Source: Dyadobacter psychrophilus
GTDB lineage: Bacteria > Bacteroidota > Bacteroidia > Cytophagales > Spirosomataceae
DNA length: 64,000 nt
Direction: 5' to 3'
Assembly: GCF_900167945.1 (NCBI RefSeq)
Contig: NZ_FUZA01000004.1
Span: 124,001-188,000, forward strand
This document shows, piece after piece, positions 18,877-27,780 of this stretch (positions are counted from its first letter, which is position 1; every line of letters starts with the position of its first letter). The notes under the pieces are model-generated. The model was not told the origin of the DNA. It made no database searches and saw only the letters and a program-made list of their open reading frames with translations. A program made the translations under genes and the position numbers.

Positions 18877-19773
18877 ATGAAACCAACTCTTTTGATTTTA
18901 GCTGCCGGCATCGGTAGCCGTTACGGAGGCATTAAGCAGCTAGACCAGTTTGGCCCAAATGGGGAGACAATCATCGATTATTCATTATATGACGCAATTC
19001 GCAGCGGTTTTGGTAAAGTAGTTTTTATCGTTCGTCAAGAAATTAAAGACAGTGCGGAAGCCATTTTCGCTCCAAAGTTAAAAGGCAAAATTGATTACGA
19101 TTTCGCAATTCAAGGCGTTCAGTCTTATGTTCCTGAGGACCTGGGGACCGTTGACCGCGTGAAGCCCTGGGGAACAGGACATGCAACATTGTGCGCCTGG
19201 CCACAGACAGAAACGCCATTTGCGGTGATCAATGCAGATGATTTTTATGGTCACGATGCTTTCGCCACCATGGCCGAATTCCTGACCAACGACACCAATG
19301 ATAAGCAGCACGCGATGATCGGTTATGAGCTGAAACGCACGTTATCCGAAAACGGAACCGTTTCCCGCGGAATTTGCGTCGAAAGAGCAGATCACAATCT
19401 GGAATCGGTTGTAGAGCGTACCAAAATCTTTGAAGAAGACGGAAAAATCTATTTCGAAGAAAATGATGTTAAAACCGAATTGGCACCGGAAACCCCTGTT
19501 TCAATGAACTTCTGGGGTTTCAAGCCAGGCATGTTCCCGATCACAAAAGACTTGTTTGAAAAATACGCCAGGGAAAACATTAACACTCCAAAGGCCGAAT
19601 TTTACATCCCAACCGTGATGACCCACATCATCAAAAACGGCATGGGCGATTGCCGCGTCTTCCGCATCGCTTCCGATTGGTTCGGCGTCACCTATCCCGA
19701 GGATAAACCGACTGTTCAGGCATCGCTGAATGCGTTGCATGAGACCGGAGCTTATCCCGAGAAGCTTTGGTAG
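18877..19773 (+). CDS. Sugar-phosphate nucleotidyltransferase family protein
   Basis: 298 residues, opening with LLILAAGIGSRYGGIKQL, the glycine-rich nucleotide-binding motif of the NTP_transferase fold, and a VINADDFYGHDAF metal-binding segment with the acidic pair near residue 110. Such enzymes join a nucleoside triphosphate to a sugar phosphate. The subgroup has no assigned sugar here, and no glycan biosynthesis genes adjoin. Terminators lie on both sides, so it appears to be transcribed alone. Confidence 0.82.
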   Translation: MKPTLLILAAGIGSRYGGIKQLDQFGPNGETIIDYSLYDAIRSGFGKVVFIVRQEIKDSAEAIFAPKLKGKIDYDFAIQGVQSYVPEDLGTVDRVKPWGTGHATLCAWPQTETPFAVINADDFYGHDAFATMAEFLTNDTNDKQHAMIGYELKRTLSENGTVSRGICVERADHNLESVVERTKIFEEDGKIYFEENDVKTELAPETPVSMNFWGFKPGMFPITKDLFEKYARENINTPKAEFYIPTVMTHIIKNGMGDCRVFRIASDWFGVTYPEDKPTVQASLNALHETGAYPEKLW

Positions 19774-19784
19774 GACATAAAGAG

Positions 19785-19830
19785 TTTTCAAGCAAAAAAG
19801 ACCTCAAACGAGATCTTTTTTGCTTGAAAG
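19785..19830. terminator. Bidirectional terminator with a long A/T stem
   Basis: Arms 19785-19805 and 19810-19830 form a 21-bp stem with few mismatches around the loop AAAC; the stem contains AAAAAAG and CTTTTTT. It lies between the convergent nucleotidyltransferase and SGNH hydrolase genes. Confidence 0.75.
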
Positions 19831-19858
19831 GAGTTTTACATTCACAGAACCTAAAAAA

Positions 19859-20536
19859 TCACTTCTGCACCAGCGCTTCCATCATCCGCTCCGCCAGAAA
19901 TTTATTTCCTTCCTCCGTTAAATGCACCCGATCCGAAGTCAAAATACCTTTTTCCTTGTTTTCAGGGTTGTTTTGGACCAGATAATCCTGAAATGATTTC
20001 CTTAGGTCGCAGAGTTGCAGGCTGTTGCGGGTGGCGATTTCGCGGATGAGTTTGGAGTATTGGTTCAGGTCGCCGTCCTGAGGGTTGGAGGCGTCATTTC
20101 TTTCGCCGATTACCGTTGGTGTGCATACGATCACACGGATGTTTTGGGCTTTCATCTTTTTAATCAATGCCTCATAAAATTTTACGTATTTGTCAGGATC
20201 CGTTCCGGTCCCCGAAGACGTTTTATGCCATACATCGTTGATTCCCACATAAATAAAGACTACATCCGGTTTTTTAGAAAGTACATCGTCTTCCAGTCTT
20301 AAATAAAGGTCATACACTTTATTGCCGCCGATTCCGGCTCCCATGAGCTCATACTGGCTGTCCTGACCTTTTGTTTTGAGCATTTCGCTCATTTTGGTAA
20401 TGTAACCGGTCGGCCCTACGCCGGCCTGTGTGATGGAATCTCCAAAAAATATCACGCGAAGTGGCTTGTCCTGACGCATTGCAATCAGGGGCAGAATGAA
20501 AATGGCAACCTGCAAAAATTTAAAAATGACCCGCAT
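19859..20536 (-). CDS. Secreted SGNH/GDSL-type hydrolase
   Basis: The ATG at 20536 gives 225 residues with a good hydrophobic leader (MRVIFKFLQVAIFILPLIAM); the longer frame to 20602 has no signal-like start. The family blocks are present: FFGDSITQAG (catalytic Ser), a Gly in GAGIGGNKV, GINDVWH (Asn block), and DRVHLTEEGN (Asp-His pair). Such enzymes deacetylate or de-esterify carbohydrates and lipids in the envelope; the substrate is unknown. It is followed at 53656 by a distant relative elsewhere in the window. Its start lies 74 bp from the end of modC. Confidence 0.85.
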   Translation of the reverse strand: MRVIFKFLQVAIFILPLIAMRQDKPLRVIFFGDSITQAGVGPTGYITKMSEMLKTKGQDSQYELMGAGIGGNKVYDLYLRLEDDVLSKKPDVVFIYVGINDVWHKTSSGTGTDPDKYVKFYEALIKKMKAQNIRVIVCTPTVIGERNDASNPQDGDLNQYSKLIREIATRNSLQLCDLRKSFQDYLVQNNPENKEKGILTSDRVHLTEEGNKFLAERMMEALVQK

Positions 20537-20610
20537 ATAGAATGGATAAAAATGGTTTTTGGAAAAAAGACCGGCTGCTTTCAAAATTACCCTTAGTGAC
20601 ATTGGGATTC

Positions 20611-21504
20611 TTAATGCCTGATCAGCATGACGCGTGCCGAATCCATAGGATAACGAAGCGTAAATGTATTTCCCGGAATCATTTCAGAGGCCAGATTCAA
20701 CGGCAATGTAAGTTGGCGGACTTTGTTTTCGACGAGCGCGCTTACTAAAAGTTGGTCGGCTTGTCTGACACAGCTTAAAACTTCACCGAAAATCACAAAA
20801 TCGCCCGTTTGTGATGGATCTTTCGCATAAACCTCCGTTGGCGTTCCTTGAAGGATGACTTTACCGTTTTCAATAATCGCAACCTGATCTGCCAGGCGGA
20901 ATATTTCACCAATGTCGTGCGTGACAATGATCATTGTGAATTGATGTTGCCGATGAAATCTCAGAAGCATATCCTGCAAATGATAGCGCATGTCATAATC
21001 CAACGCCGCAAAAGGCTCATCCAGCAACATTAGATGAGGTTTCCTTACCAGCGCCCGGGCTAATGCTACGCGTTGCTGCTGGCCGCCTGAAAGCTGGCTA
21101 GGCTTGCGGTGTGCGAGATTGGAAAGTTCGGTGGCGGTGAGTAAGTCGTCGACAATGTTACGGTCACAGCCTTTTGGTAACCCGAAAAGCAGGTTTTCTT
21201 CAACAGTGAGATGCGGAAATAAGGCATAGTCCTGAAAAACGAAACCAATGTTCCTTAGCTGCGGAGCCAATGACGTTTGCTTGGAACTGTCGAGCCAAAC
21301 ATCTTTTTCGAAAACGATTTTGCCTGTTTCTGGGGTTAGTAACCCCGCGATCTGTCTTAATAATGTTGTTTTTCCTGCTCCCGATGGCCCGGTGATAGCC
21401 AGTATCTGTCCTTTTGCAAGCGATAAGGCAATTTCCATTGGCATCACACCATGTACAGTTTGCAAAGAATGCTTGATATGGACGTCAAGAAGGCTGTCGG
21501 ACAC
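20611..21504 (-). CDS. modC: Molybdate ABC transporter ATP-binding protein
   Basis: The start is a GTG at 21504, giving [12 protein letters not shown] and 297 residues. The longer frame extends back through the modB coding region and is unlikely. Walker A is GPSGAGKTT, the ABC signature [15 protein letters not shown], Walker [13 protein letters not shown], and the switch His is in IVTHDIGE. A short C-terminal TOBE-like region (about 220-297) is present. It powers molybdate uptake with ModA and ModB. It overlaps the end of modB by 20 bp. Confidence 0.9.
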   Translation of the reverse strand: MSDSLLDVHIKHSLQTVHGVMPMEIALSLAKGQILAITGPSGAGKTTLLRQIAGLLTPETGKIVFEKDVWLDSSKQTSLAPQLRNIGFVFQDYALFPHLTVEENLLFGLPKGCDRNIVDDLLTATELSNLAHRKPSQLSGGQQQRVALARALVRKPHLMLLDEPFAALDYDMRYHLQDMLLRFHRQHQFTMIIVTHDIGEIFRLADQVAIIENGKVILQGTPTEVYAKDPSQTGDFVIFGEVLSCVRQADQLLVSALVENKVRQLTLPLNLASEMIPGNTFTLRYPMDSARVMLIRH

Positions 21505-22159
21505 GGAGCAGGCGGTTGTTAATAGAATAAACCAACAGCAAAATAACGAATGTAATTGCAAAAAGCACCATGGCGTAGTCGTTCGCCGCGCCGTAATTCA
21601 GGGCCTCCACTTCGTTATAAATCGCAACCGAAGCAACTTTCGTAACCCCTGGAATGTTGCCCCCGATCATGAGTACAACGCCGAATTCACCAACTGTGTG
21701 GGCAAATGTGATGACAAATGCGGTAAGAATGGCTGGTTTACAATTAGGTAAAAGCACTTTAAAGAACGTTTCCCATTCATTTTTGCCTAATGTATAAGAG
21801 GCTTCGCGTAAGGATGCGGGAAGCGATTGCAAGCCAGCGCGAATAGGATAAACCATAAACGGCAAACTATATAGCACGGAGGCAATTACCAGTCCGGGAA
21901 AGCTGAAAACCAACCGCAGGCCAAAAACGCTTTCGATCCAGGCGCCGAACCAGTAGGAAGGACTGAATGCTAAAAGCAGGTAAAATCCAATCACAGACGG
22001 CGGTAAAACAAGCGGCATTCCAATCAGCGATTCCACAATTCCCCGCCCCTTGAATTTTCCGAAGGCCAACCAGTAAGCCAATGGCAATGCAAGCACAAGC
22101 AGGATTACCGACGTAATCGTTGCCAGTTTGAATGTAAGCCAGAGGGGTTCGGGGTTCAA
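21485..22159 (-). CDS. modB: Molybdate ABC transporter permease
   Basis: 224 residues from a TTG start at 22159 (frame MNPEPLWLTFKLA); this matches ModB length and no closer ATG exists. Five to six membrane helices are visible, and the cytoplasmic EAA-type loop is in LREASYTLGKNEWETFFKVLLP. The gap to modA (22160-22201) holds three AT-rich octamers, GAGTGAAT twice and GACTGAAT, of no clear function. Confidence 0.9.
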   Translation of the reverse strand: MNPEPLWLTFKLATITSVILLVLALPLAYWLAFGKFKGRGIVESLIGMPLVLPPSVIGFYLLLAFSPSYWFGAWIESVFGLRLVFSFPGLVIASVLYSLPFMVYPIRAGLQSLPASLREASYTLGKNEWETFFKVLLPNCKPAILTAFVITFAHTVGEFGVVLMIGGNIPGVTKVASVAIYNEVEALNYGAANDYAMVLFAITFVILLLVYSINNRLLRVRQPS

Positions 22160-22201
22160 GTTTAATTTTAAATGAGTGAATGAGTGAATGACTGAATGTT
22201 T

Positions 22202-22954
22202 CTATTTGTAGCCGTATTTTTGGAAAATTGCTTTTGCTTTTTTGGAATATAGAAATTTATAGAATTGTTCGCTGGTTTCTTTTTTTGGTGAATCTGCGCT
22301 GTGATTCAGAAGGATAGCGGCTTGTTCTATGGGTTTATAATCTGTGGAATCCAGAATAATGTAACTGCCCTGATCTTTCATTTCTGGTGAAAGAACGATG
22401 GATAATGCATTAAAACCAGCTTCCACATTGCCCGATGTAATGTATTGAGCAGTCTGCGCGATGCTTTCTCCGAAAACCAGTTTCTTCTCTATTTTTTCAA
22501 AAAGACCTTTTGATTTTAAAACCTGAATTGCGGCTTCACCATAAGGTGCTGTTTCCGGGTTAGGAATGGCAATTTTTTTGATTTTGGCATCTTCTAGCAG
22601 ATCGACATTCAGTTCTGGTTTCGGGATATTTTTAGACCATAAAACCAATGCGCCTAATGCATAAATTTTAGGCTTATCTGCTGAGCCGCCGTTTTTAAAG
22701 ATCTCTTGCGGATACTTTGTATCGGCCGAAACAAACACATCGAATGGTGCGCCTTCGCGGATCTGCGTGGTAAGCTTGCCCGAAGAACCAACGACAATGT
22801 CGATTTCTTTGCCGGTTTCTTTCTCAAATTCTGTCTTGATTTCCTTCATCACATATTGCACATTGGCGGCCGTGGCCACTACAATTTTCTCCGAAGGTTT
22901 GGAACAACCTGCAAGAAACACCGAGAAAAACAGAAAAAAACGCTGAAAGTTCAT
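22202..22954 (-). CDS. modA: Periplasmic molybdate-binding lipoprotein
   Basis: 250 residues with a lipobox LAGC (cysteine 17), so it is a lipoprotein as usual for Bacteroidota ModA. The start of the mature protein (VVATAANVQYVMKEI) and the VGSSGKLTTQI and FDVFVSAD segments are characteristic of ModA. It captures molybdate or tungstate and delivers it to ModB. Transcribed as modA-modB-modC. It is divergent from the aminotransferase at 23095; no molybdenum cofactor riboswitch is seen in the 140-nt gap. Confidence 0.92.
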   Translation of the reverse strand: MNFQRFFLFFSVFLAGCSKPSEKIVVATAANVQYVMKEIKTEFEKETGKEIDIVVGSSGKLTTQIREGAPFDVFVSADTKYPQEIFKNGGSADKPKIYALGALVLWSKNIPKPELNVDLLEDAKIKKIAIPNPETAPYGEAAIQVLKSKGLFEKIEKKLVFGESIAQTAQYITSGNVEAGFNALSIVLSPEMKDQGSYIILDSTDYKPIEQAAILLNHSADSPKKETSEQFYKFLYSKKAKAIFQKYGYK

Positions 22955-23094
22955 GCTGCAATTTAATGGATAAAGCCCAAATGATCATTGCTTCCCATTG
23001 CGTTAAAAATCGTAAATTGCGCCCCATTTCGAGCGCAGGTTCTGAAATTACGGTTGGAAAGCCAACTTTTGAAGGTGTAATTAATAACAATGTA

Positions 23095-24252
23095 ATGATT
23101 ATAGAAACTGCCCAGCGCACCAAGCAGACTTCCGAATACTACTTTTCGGTGAAGCTTGCGGAGGTTCGCAAACTGATTGCAGAAGGCCACGATGTCATTA
23201 ACCTGGGGATTGGAAACCCGGATATGATGCCTTCATCTGAAACATTAAATGCCTTATCGGAAGCGGCTCAGAAGCCGCAAGCGCATGGTTATCAGCCTTA
23301 TGTGGGTACGCCTGCATATCGGAATGCAATCGCAGATTTCTATTATCATACATATGGCGTTAAACTTGATCCGGCAACGGAAATCTTGCCGCTAATCGGC
23401 TCAAAGGAAGGCATCACACACATTTCCCTGACATTTCTCGATCCGGGTGATGAAGTGTTGGTTCCTGAGCTGGGTTATCCTGCTTATCGTGCTGTTAGTC
23501 GAATGGTCGGGGCGGTTGTAAAAGAATATCCTTTGCGTGAAGATTTTGGCTGGCAGCCGGATTGGAACGCAATGGAGGCGTTGATAACGCCTAAGACCAA
23601 GATTATGTGGCTCAATTATCCGCATATGCCCACCGGAGCGCCCGCTACGCAAGAGTTGTTTGAAGAAGCTGTGGCATTTGCGACAAAGCATAAGATTTTG
23701 CTGTGTCATGACAATCCATATAGTCTGGTTTTGAATAAAAAGGCACCGATCAGCTTATTATCCGTTGAAGGCGCAAAAGATGTTGCTATTGAACTCAATT
23801 CCATGAGCAAGTCGCACAATATGGCCGGCTGGCGAATGGGTTGGTTATCAGCGGCCAAGCCATACATCAATGCAGTGCTTACGATCAAAAGCAATGTGGA
23901 TTCGGGCATGTTCTGGGCAATGCAAGAAGCGGCTGTGGCGGCTTTACATAATTCGGATGACTGGCATAACGAACGCAATGCGGTGTATCAGGGCCGTTTA
24001 GAAGCTGCTGAGGCTATTTTGGAAACAATTGACTGCACGTGGGATCGCAAACAAGAAGGAATGTTCCTTTGGGGTAAATTGCCTGATTCCGTTGAGTCGG
24101 CTGAGTCGCTGGTGAACAGTCTTTTGGTTGAAAAACACATATTCATTGCGCCTGGCTTCATTTTCGGGCCTAAGGGACAGCGTTACATCCGCTTATCGCT
24201 TTGTATGCCGAAAGAACGCATATGGGAAGCGGTGGAAAGAATTAAGACATAG
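23095..24252 (+). CDS. PLP-dependent class I/II aminotransferase, probably aromatic
   Basis: I chose the ATG at 23095 (385 residues): the 43 residues upstream in the long frame are not part of the family. The start MIIETAQRTKQTSEYYFSVK is typical. The PLP lysine is in SMSKSHNMAGWRMG (about residue 230). The arginine near the C-terminus (YIRLSL) is present. It is followed 30 bp later by tyrA; Bacteroidota operons often pair these, so it most likely transaminates prephenate-derived 2-oxo acids. An LL-diaminopimelate aminotransferase role is the alternative. Confidence 0.85.
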   Translation: MIIETAQRTKQTSEYYFSVKLAEVRKLIAEGHDVINLGIGNPDMMPSSETLNALSEAAQKPQAHGYQPYVGTPAYRNAIADFYYHTYGVKLDPATEILPLIGSKEGITHISLTFLDPGDEVLVPELGYPAYRAVSRMVGAVVKEYPLREDFGWQPDWNAMEALITPKTKIMWLNYPHMPTGAPATQELFEEAVAFATKHKILLCHDNPYSLVLNKKAPISLLSVEGAKDVAIELNSMSKSHNMAGWRMGWLSAAKPYINAVLTIKSNVDSGMFWAMQEAAVAALHNSDDWHNERNAVYQGRLEAAEAILETIDCTWDRKQEGMFLWGKLPDSVESAESLVNSLLVEKHIFIAPGFIFGPKGQRYIRLSLCMPKERIWEAVERIKT

Positions 24253-24282
24253 ACCTCTCTTTTTTATTTAGATAGCATTGAA

Positions 24283-25140
24283 ATGATACTTAGTATAATA
24301 GGAGTGGGCTTATTGGGCGGATCATTCGCGCTGAGCCTGCGTGAAAAATACCCCAATGTAAAGTTTGTAGGGGTTGATAACTCTTTGGTGAATCAGAAAA
24401 TTGCATTGGCCAAAGGCATTGTGGACGAGATCGTTACGCTCGATGTTGCACTGGAAATTTCTGAACTGAATGTGCTGGCAACGCCTGTCGACGCCATTAA
24501 CAAGCTATTGCCTTATATGCTCGATCATTTGCCGGAAGGTCGGACCATTATGGATCTTGGCTCGACAAAAGAGGCAATTTGCCAGATTGCGGACGCTCAT
24601 GCAAAACGTGCCCAATTTGTTGCCGTGCATCCTATGGCAGGAACAGAAAATTCCGGCCCCGGTGCTGCATTTAAGGAGTTGCTGACGGATAAATACGTCA
24701 TTATCTGCGATAAGCATAAAAGCAATCCTGAGTCACTTGGCCTGGTTGAAACTTTTCTGCGCGATGTAGGTATGAAAATCTACTATATGCAGCCGGCCGA
24801 ACATGATTTGCACCTGGCTTATGTTTCACATTTGAGCCATATCAGCTCTTTTGCGCTTGGATTGACGGTTTTGGATAAAGAACAGGATGAAAAGGCAATT
24901 TTTGCAATGGCCAGCACCGGTTTTTCTTCAACGGTCAGGCTCGCTAAAAGTTCGCCGCAAATGTGGGCGCCCATTTTTGATCAGAACAAAACCAATGTGT
25001 CAAAAGCATTGGGAGACTACATTGAGCTGCTGAAAAAGTTCAAGGATGCCATCGATCAGCACGACCTAGAAACAAGTCTGAATTTCATGAATAAGGCAAA
25101 TGATATCCGACGGGTTTTGGCAGGAATTGAGAAAAAATAA
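24283..25140 (+). CDS. tyrA: Prephenate dehydrogenase
   Basis: 285 residues. NAD-binding begins IIGVGLLGGSFALSLRE (residues 4-20), and the characteristic HPMAGTENSGP follows at about 119-129. HLSHISSFALGL is the helical dimerisation region. It converts prephenate to 4-hydroxyphenylpyruvate for tyrosine. Probably co-transcribed with the aminotransferase and ended by the terminator at 25168-25200. Confidence 0.95.
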   Translation: MILSIIGVGLLGGSFALSLREKYPNVKFVGVDNSLVNQKIALAKGIVDEIVTLDVALEISELNVLATPVDAINKLLPYMLDHLPEGRTIMDLGSTKEAICQIADAHAKRAQFVAVHPMAGTENSGPGAAFKELLTDKYVIICDKHKSNPESLGLVETFLRDVGMKIYYMQPAEHDLHLAYVSHLSHISSFALGLTVLDKEQDEKAIFAMASTGFSSTVRLAKSSPQMWAPIFDQNKTNVSKALGDYIELLKKFKDAIDQHDLETSLNFMNKANDIRRVLAGIEKK

Positions 25141-25167
25141 AAAAAATATCACAATTTTAACTAACTG

Positions 25168-25200
25168 AAAAACAGCTTATTACGAGCTGTTTTTTGTTTT
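25168..25200 (+). terminator. Rho-independent terminator after tyrA
   Basis: AAAAACAGCT (25168-25177) pairs with AGCTGTTTTT (25185-25194), loop TATTACG, followed by a T-rich tail to 25200. Confidence 0.85.
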
Positions 25201-25308
25201 TTAGGAACCATTAACACGAACAGGGCTGTTAAACATGCACCCTTCAAGGGGTTAATTCACCTCCTCTCTCAATCGCAAATATTAGATTTTTCAATAAAAC
25301 GATTAGAA

Positions 25309-26085
25309 ATGACAAAAGCTCAGGCAGTATTAGTAGCAGTAATGATTGCGCTTAGTGTTTCCTTCGGGTTCCAAAAATTTGATTCTTTATCCGATTCTTC
25401 AACTTCCCATTCAATAAAAATAAATGCTGATTCCGTTGCCAGACCGCAATGGGCAAGTCTTTATGATTCGCTGGGCCTTAAAAAACAGGGTCTTTCGGAA
25501 GCGGCATTTTACTTTGCGTGGTATGGCTTCCAGAAAATGAATCTGGCTAACCCTGTCCTTGCGATTGCCGATTTAAGTCAGTCTTCAAAAAATAAGAGGC
25601 TGTATGTGATTGACTTAATCAAAAGAAAAGTTTTGCTAAACACTTATGTGGCGCATGGCAGGAATTCCGGTGATGAGTTTGCGAAGCGTTTTTCTAATGA
25701 TAATTCTTCTTATCAGTCCAGTTTGGGCTTTTATAGGACATTGGGCACCTACAATGGCAAGCATGGGCTGTCGCTGCGCTTAGAAGGTCTGGAAAAAGGC
25801 ATTAACGACCGCGCTTTGGAAAGGGCGATCGTCATGCATGGGGCAGATTATGTGAGTGAGTCTTTTATCAAAAATACAGGCCGGTTAGGACGGAGCCTTG
25901 GATGTCCTGCTGTTTCTATTTTAGATTCAAAAAAATTGATCAGTATGCTGTGTAATGGCGCCGGATTATTTATTTATTCCGCTGATCAGAAGTATGTTAA
26001 AGATTCGCCGCTTCTGGCAGGTCTGTCGCTTAATGAGCTAAATCAAACTTTGGGCGACCCTCTTTTGTATACATCTTCAAAATAA
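25309..26085 (+). CDS. Murein L,D-transpeptidase catalytic domain protein (YkuD_2 type)
   Basis: 258 residues: an N-terminal hydrophobic anchor or signal (residues 4-20), a helical linker, and a catalytic domain containing HGADYVSESFI and GRSLGCPAVS with the likely nucleophile cysteine (about 203). This is the PF13645-like YkuD_2 group, which cross-links peptidoglycan stems or attaches proteins. Its end overlaps by 43 bp the end of a second L,D-transpeptidase on the other strand, which belongs to the ordinary YkuD group. Confidence 0.83.
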   Translation: MTKAQAVLVAVMIALSVSFGFQKFDSLSDSSTSHSIKINADSVARPQWASLYDSLGLKKQGLSEAAFYFAWYGFQKMNLANPVLAIADLSQSSKNKRLYVIDLIKRKVLLNTYVAHGRNSGDEFAKRFSNDNSSYQSSLGFYRTLGTYNGKHGLSLRLEGLEKGINDRALERAIVMHGADYVSESFIKNTGRLGRSLGCPAVSILDSKKLISMLCNGAGLFIYSADQKYVKDSPLLAGLSLNELNQTLGDPLLYTSSK

Positions 26086-27239
26086 AGCAAATCCCCTTTT
26101 TCATTACAATCAGCACCCAGATAAAGCAGGAATACGGGAATTCTTGCTTTTAATTTGTGCCATTTCGGCGGCGTGGAAACAGTGTCCGGCTCGGTCATGA
26201 AGTCATTGTCGAGCAGTTTGGTTCCGGCCATATAGTTTGCCAGTTCAGTGGGTTGTTGCACGCGCACGCAGCCGTGACTTCTCCACCGCGAATTGCTTTT
26301 GAAGAGATATCTTGCATTGGTGTCGTGCAAATAAATCGCCAGCGGGTTTTTGATTTCTACTTTCAGCAATCCAAGTGAGTTATCCTCGCCCGTTTCCTGG
26401 CGAAAACGGTAAGGGAATTTGTCAGCAGTAAGCTCTTCCCATTCAATATCCGCCGGATTTACAGCCTGTCCCTTATTATCAATGATCTGAATCCTGTTAC
26501 GGGTCAGGTATGCAGTATCTTTAACCGCTTTTGGGAAAATTTCCTTGATTGCAATGCTTTTGGGCACATTCCAGTAAGGGTGTGTGACAATACTCGTTGC
26601 ATATGTGTCAATGGTTGGAGTCTGTGTATCGCTCTTGCCCACCACTGTGCGCATACTCAGCACATTCTTTCCAGCGGAATCCATGGCAGTGAGATATGCT
26701 CCGCGAATGTTCACCATCACAAATCTCGGCGCACCTTTGGACTGTCTCTTGATCCAGCGGTAAGCATTAAGGGTTTCGGCGACATATGCGGCGCTATCGG
26801 CTTTATTTTCTTTCAATAACCGGGCATAATGCACTTTCAGATTGTGATAAACCGGAAAAACGGGTTCCAGCTTTTCCATCACTTTTTCCACAGATTCACC
26901 TTTTACAAGTGATTCGGCCGCCTCGCGAAGTAATAATGTGTCTGCCTTGATCTTTTTTTCGGTGTAGCGTAATGTGGGTTTGTACCCGAACCCTGCCTCC
27001 TCGAGCAGTGCAAAAACCGGCGCAGATTCACCTTTTAAAGCGAATTTTTCAACGTTAATGCCTGCATTTTTACTGAATTCAATCAGTTTATCGTAATGTC
27101 TCTTATCACTCAGATGGCTTTCCAATTCTTCCTTTGTCATCTCTTTCGGATTTTTCCGACAGGATTGAAGGATAGCAAGTGTAAAAAGTACGAGAAGAGG
27201 AATGTAGCGGGTGCGGCCCAGGCCTGAAAGCATTTGCAT
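26043..27239 (-). CDS. L,D-transpeptidase lipoprotein (YkuD/YcbB-like)
   Basis: 398 residues. The lipobox is ILQSC (cysteine about 27), so it is a lipoprotein. A central 150-residue region resembles the scaffold segment of YcbB, and the YkuD domain holds SHGCVRVQQPTELANYM with the catalytic cysteine in HGCVRV. It makes 3-3 peptidoglycan cross-links (family knowledge). Convergent and overlapping with the previous gene, so transcription through either end may affect the other. The upstream region 27240-27419 shows no clear promoter, and nothing else was identified there. Confidence 0.85.
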   Translation of the reverse strand: MQMLSGLGRTRYIPLLVLFTLAILQSCRKNPKEMTKEELESHLSDKRHYDKLIEFSKNAGINVEKFALKGESAPVFALLEEAGFGYKPTLRYTEKKIKADTLLLREAAESLVKGESVEKVMEKLEPVFPVYHNLKVHYARLLKENKADSAAYVAETLNAYRWIKRQSKGAPRFVMVNIRGAYLTAMDSAGKNVLSMRTVVGKSDTQTPTIDTYATSIVTHPYWNVPKSIAIKEIFPKAVKDTAYLTRNRIQIIDNKGQAVNPADIEWEELTADKFPYRFRQETGEDNSLGLLKVEIKNPLAIYLHDTNARYLFKSNSRWRSHGCVRVQQPTELANYMAGTKLLDNDFMTEPDTVSTPPKWHKLKARIPVFLLYLGADCNEKGDLLYFEDVYKRGSPKV

Positions 27240-27419
27240 TGTGTTGTATTTTATTTTAATGTAATCTATACAATTGCCATGCTAATGATCGAAACTGACT
27301 ATAACTATAAAAAGTACAACGATTTAGGGATTTTGGTAGTGTTTTTCAATGCAAAGTCGCATTAAGGGTTTTTAAGCCTGGGGAAATTTAGTAACAACAA
27401 GCGGTGACTTATTGGGCGT

Positions 27420-27445
27420 AAAAAAGCCAGGCTATTGCCTGGCTT
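27420..27445 (-). terminator. Terminator-like hairpin, unit 1 of the tRNA array
   Basis: Read on the minus strand: stem AAGCCAGGC/GCCTGGCTT (27424-27432 with 27437-27445) followed by a run of T's complementary to 27420-27425. Its sequence differs from the hairpins of the two neighbouring units. Confidence 0.75.
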
Positions 27446-27448
27446 CAG

Positions 27449-27535
27449 TGACCGCGACGGGAATCGAACGGCACCGGCCGCCCGGCCATATCTAGAGTTT
27501 AGGCTGGGGTCGCATTCGACAACTCCTATTCTATC
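27449..27535 (-). pseudogene. Degenerate tRNA-Arg(CCU) copy, unit 1
   Basis: The region matches the 3' two-thirds of the intact tRNA at 27687-27758 in acceptor, T-arm and anticodon regions, but the first 18 nt of the tRNA are missing and two segments interrupt it: a 16-nt insert at 27470-27485 and a 17-nt segment at 27504-27520. It cannot fold as a normal tRNA. Unit 2, 119 bp to the right, is identical. Confidence 0.85.
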
Positions 27536-27567
27536 AACAAAAAAGCCAGACATAAGCCTGGCTTTCG

Positions 27568-27654
27568 TGACCGCGACGGGAATCGAACGGCACCGGCCGC
27601 CCGGCCATATCTAGAGTTTAGGCTGGGGTCGCATTCGACAACTCCTATTCTATC
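27568..27654 (-). pseudogene. Degenerate tRNA-Arg(CCU) copy, unit 2
   Basis: Identical to unit 1 over the tRNA-like part with a period of exactly 119 bp, including both inserts (27589-27604 and 27623-27639). It is followed on the minus strand by a hairpin terminator at 27542-27565 (stem AAAGCCAG/CTGGCTTT), which matches that of the intact tRNA. The identity implies recent duplication or gene conversion. Confidence 0.85.
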
Positions 27655-27655
27655 A

Positions 27656-27684
27656 ACAAAAAAGCCAGACATAAGCCTGGCTTT
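27656..27684 (-). terminator. Rho-independent terminator of tRNA-Arg(CCU)
   Basis: On the minus strand, AAAGCCAG (27661-27668) pairs with CTGGCTTT (27677-27684) three bases past the tRNA's 3' end, and A's at 27657-27663 encode a U-run. Confidence 0.85.
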
Positions 27685-27686
27685 CG

Positions 27687-27758
27687 TGACCGCGACGGGA
27701 ATCGAACCCATATCTAGAGTTTAGGAAACTCCTATTCTATCCGTTGAACTACGCAGTC
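27687..27758 (-). tRNA. tRNA-Arg, anticodon CCU (reads AGG)
   Basis: The 72-nt sequence folds as a standard cloverleaf: acceptor GACTGCG with CGCGGTC (one G-U), D-arm beginning GTTC, anticodon stem GGAGT/ACTCT around loop TTCCTAA with anticodon CCT, and a T-arm ATGGG/CCCGT with loop TTCGATT. CCA is not encoded. This is the only intact copy in the array. Its terminator is at 27656-27684. Anticodon CCU serves a rare arginine codon in many bacteria. Confidence 0.92.
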
Positions 27759-27780
27759 AATTTTTTTGCGTCGTACTTGT

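Noticed and set aside
21505..21561. ModC start at the far upstream frame end
   Set aside because: It lies inside modB and lacks ModC-like sequence; the GTG at 21504 gives a proper start.
22172..22199. Octamer repeats GAGTGAAT in the modB/modA gap
   Set aside because: Only three short imperfect copies; probably chance in AT-rich spacer.
22955..23094. Molybdenum-cofactor riboswitch upstream of modA
   Set aside because: No conserved structure was recognised; only a weak hairpin is present in the divergent gap.
27420..27660. The 119-bp repeated units as a CRISPR array
   Set aside because: There are only two identical units and they carry tRNA and terminator sequence without variable spacers.
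27362..27711. Two small minus-strand open frames with the same protein sequence
   Set aside because: They are translations of the tRNA-like units and inserts, and repeat because the DNA repeats.
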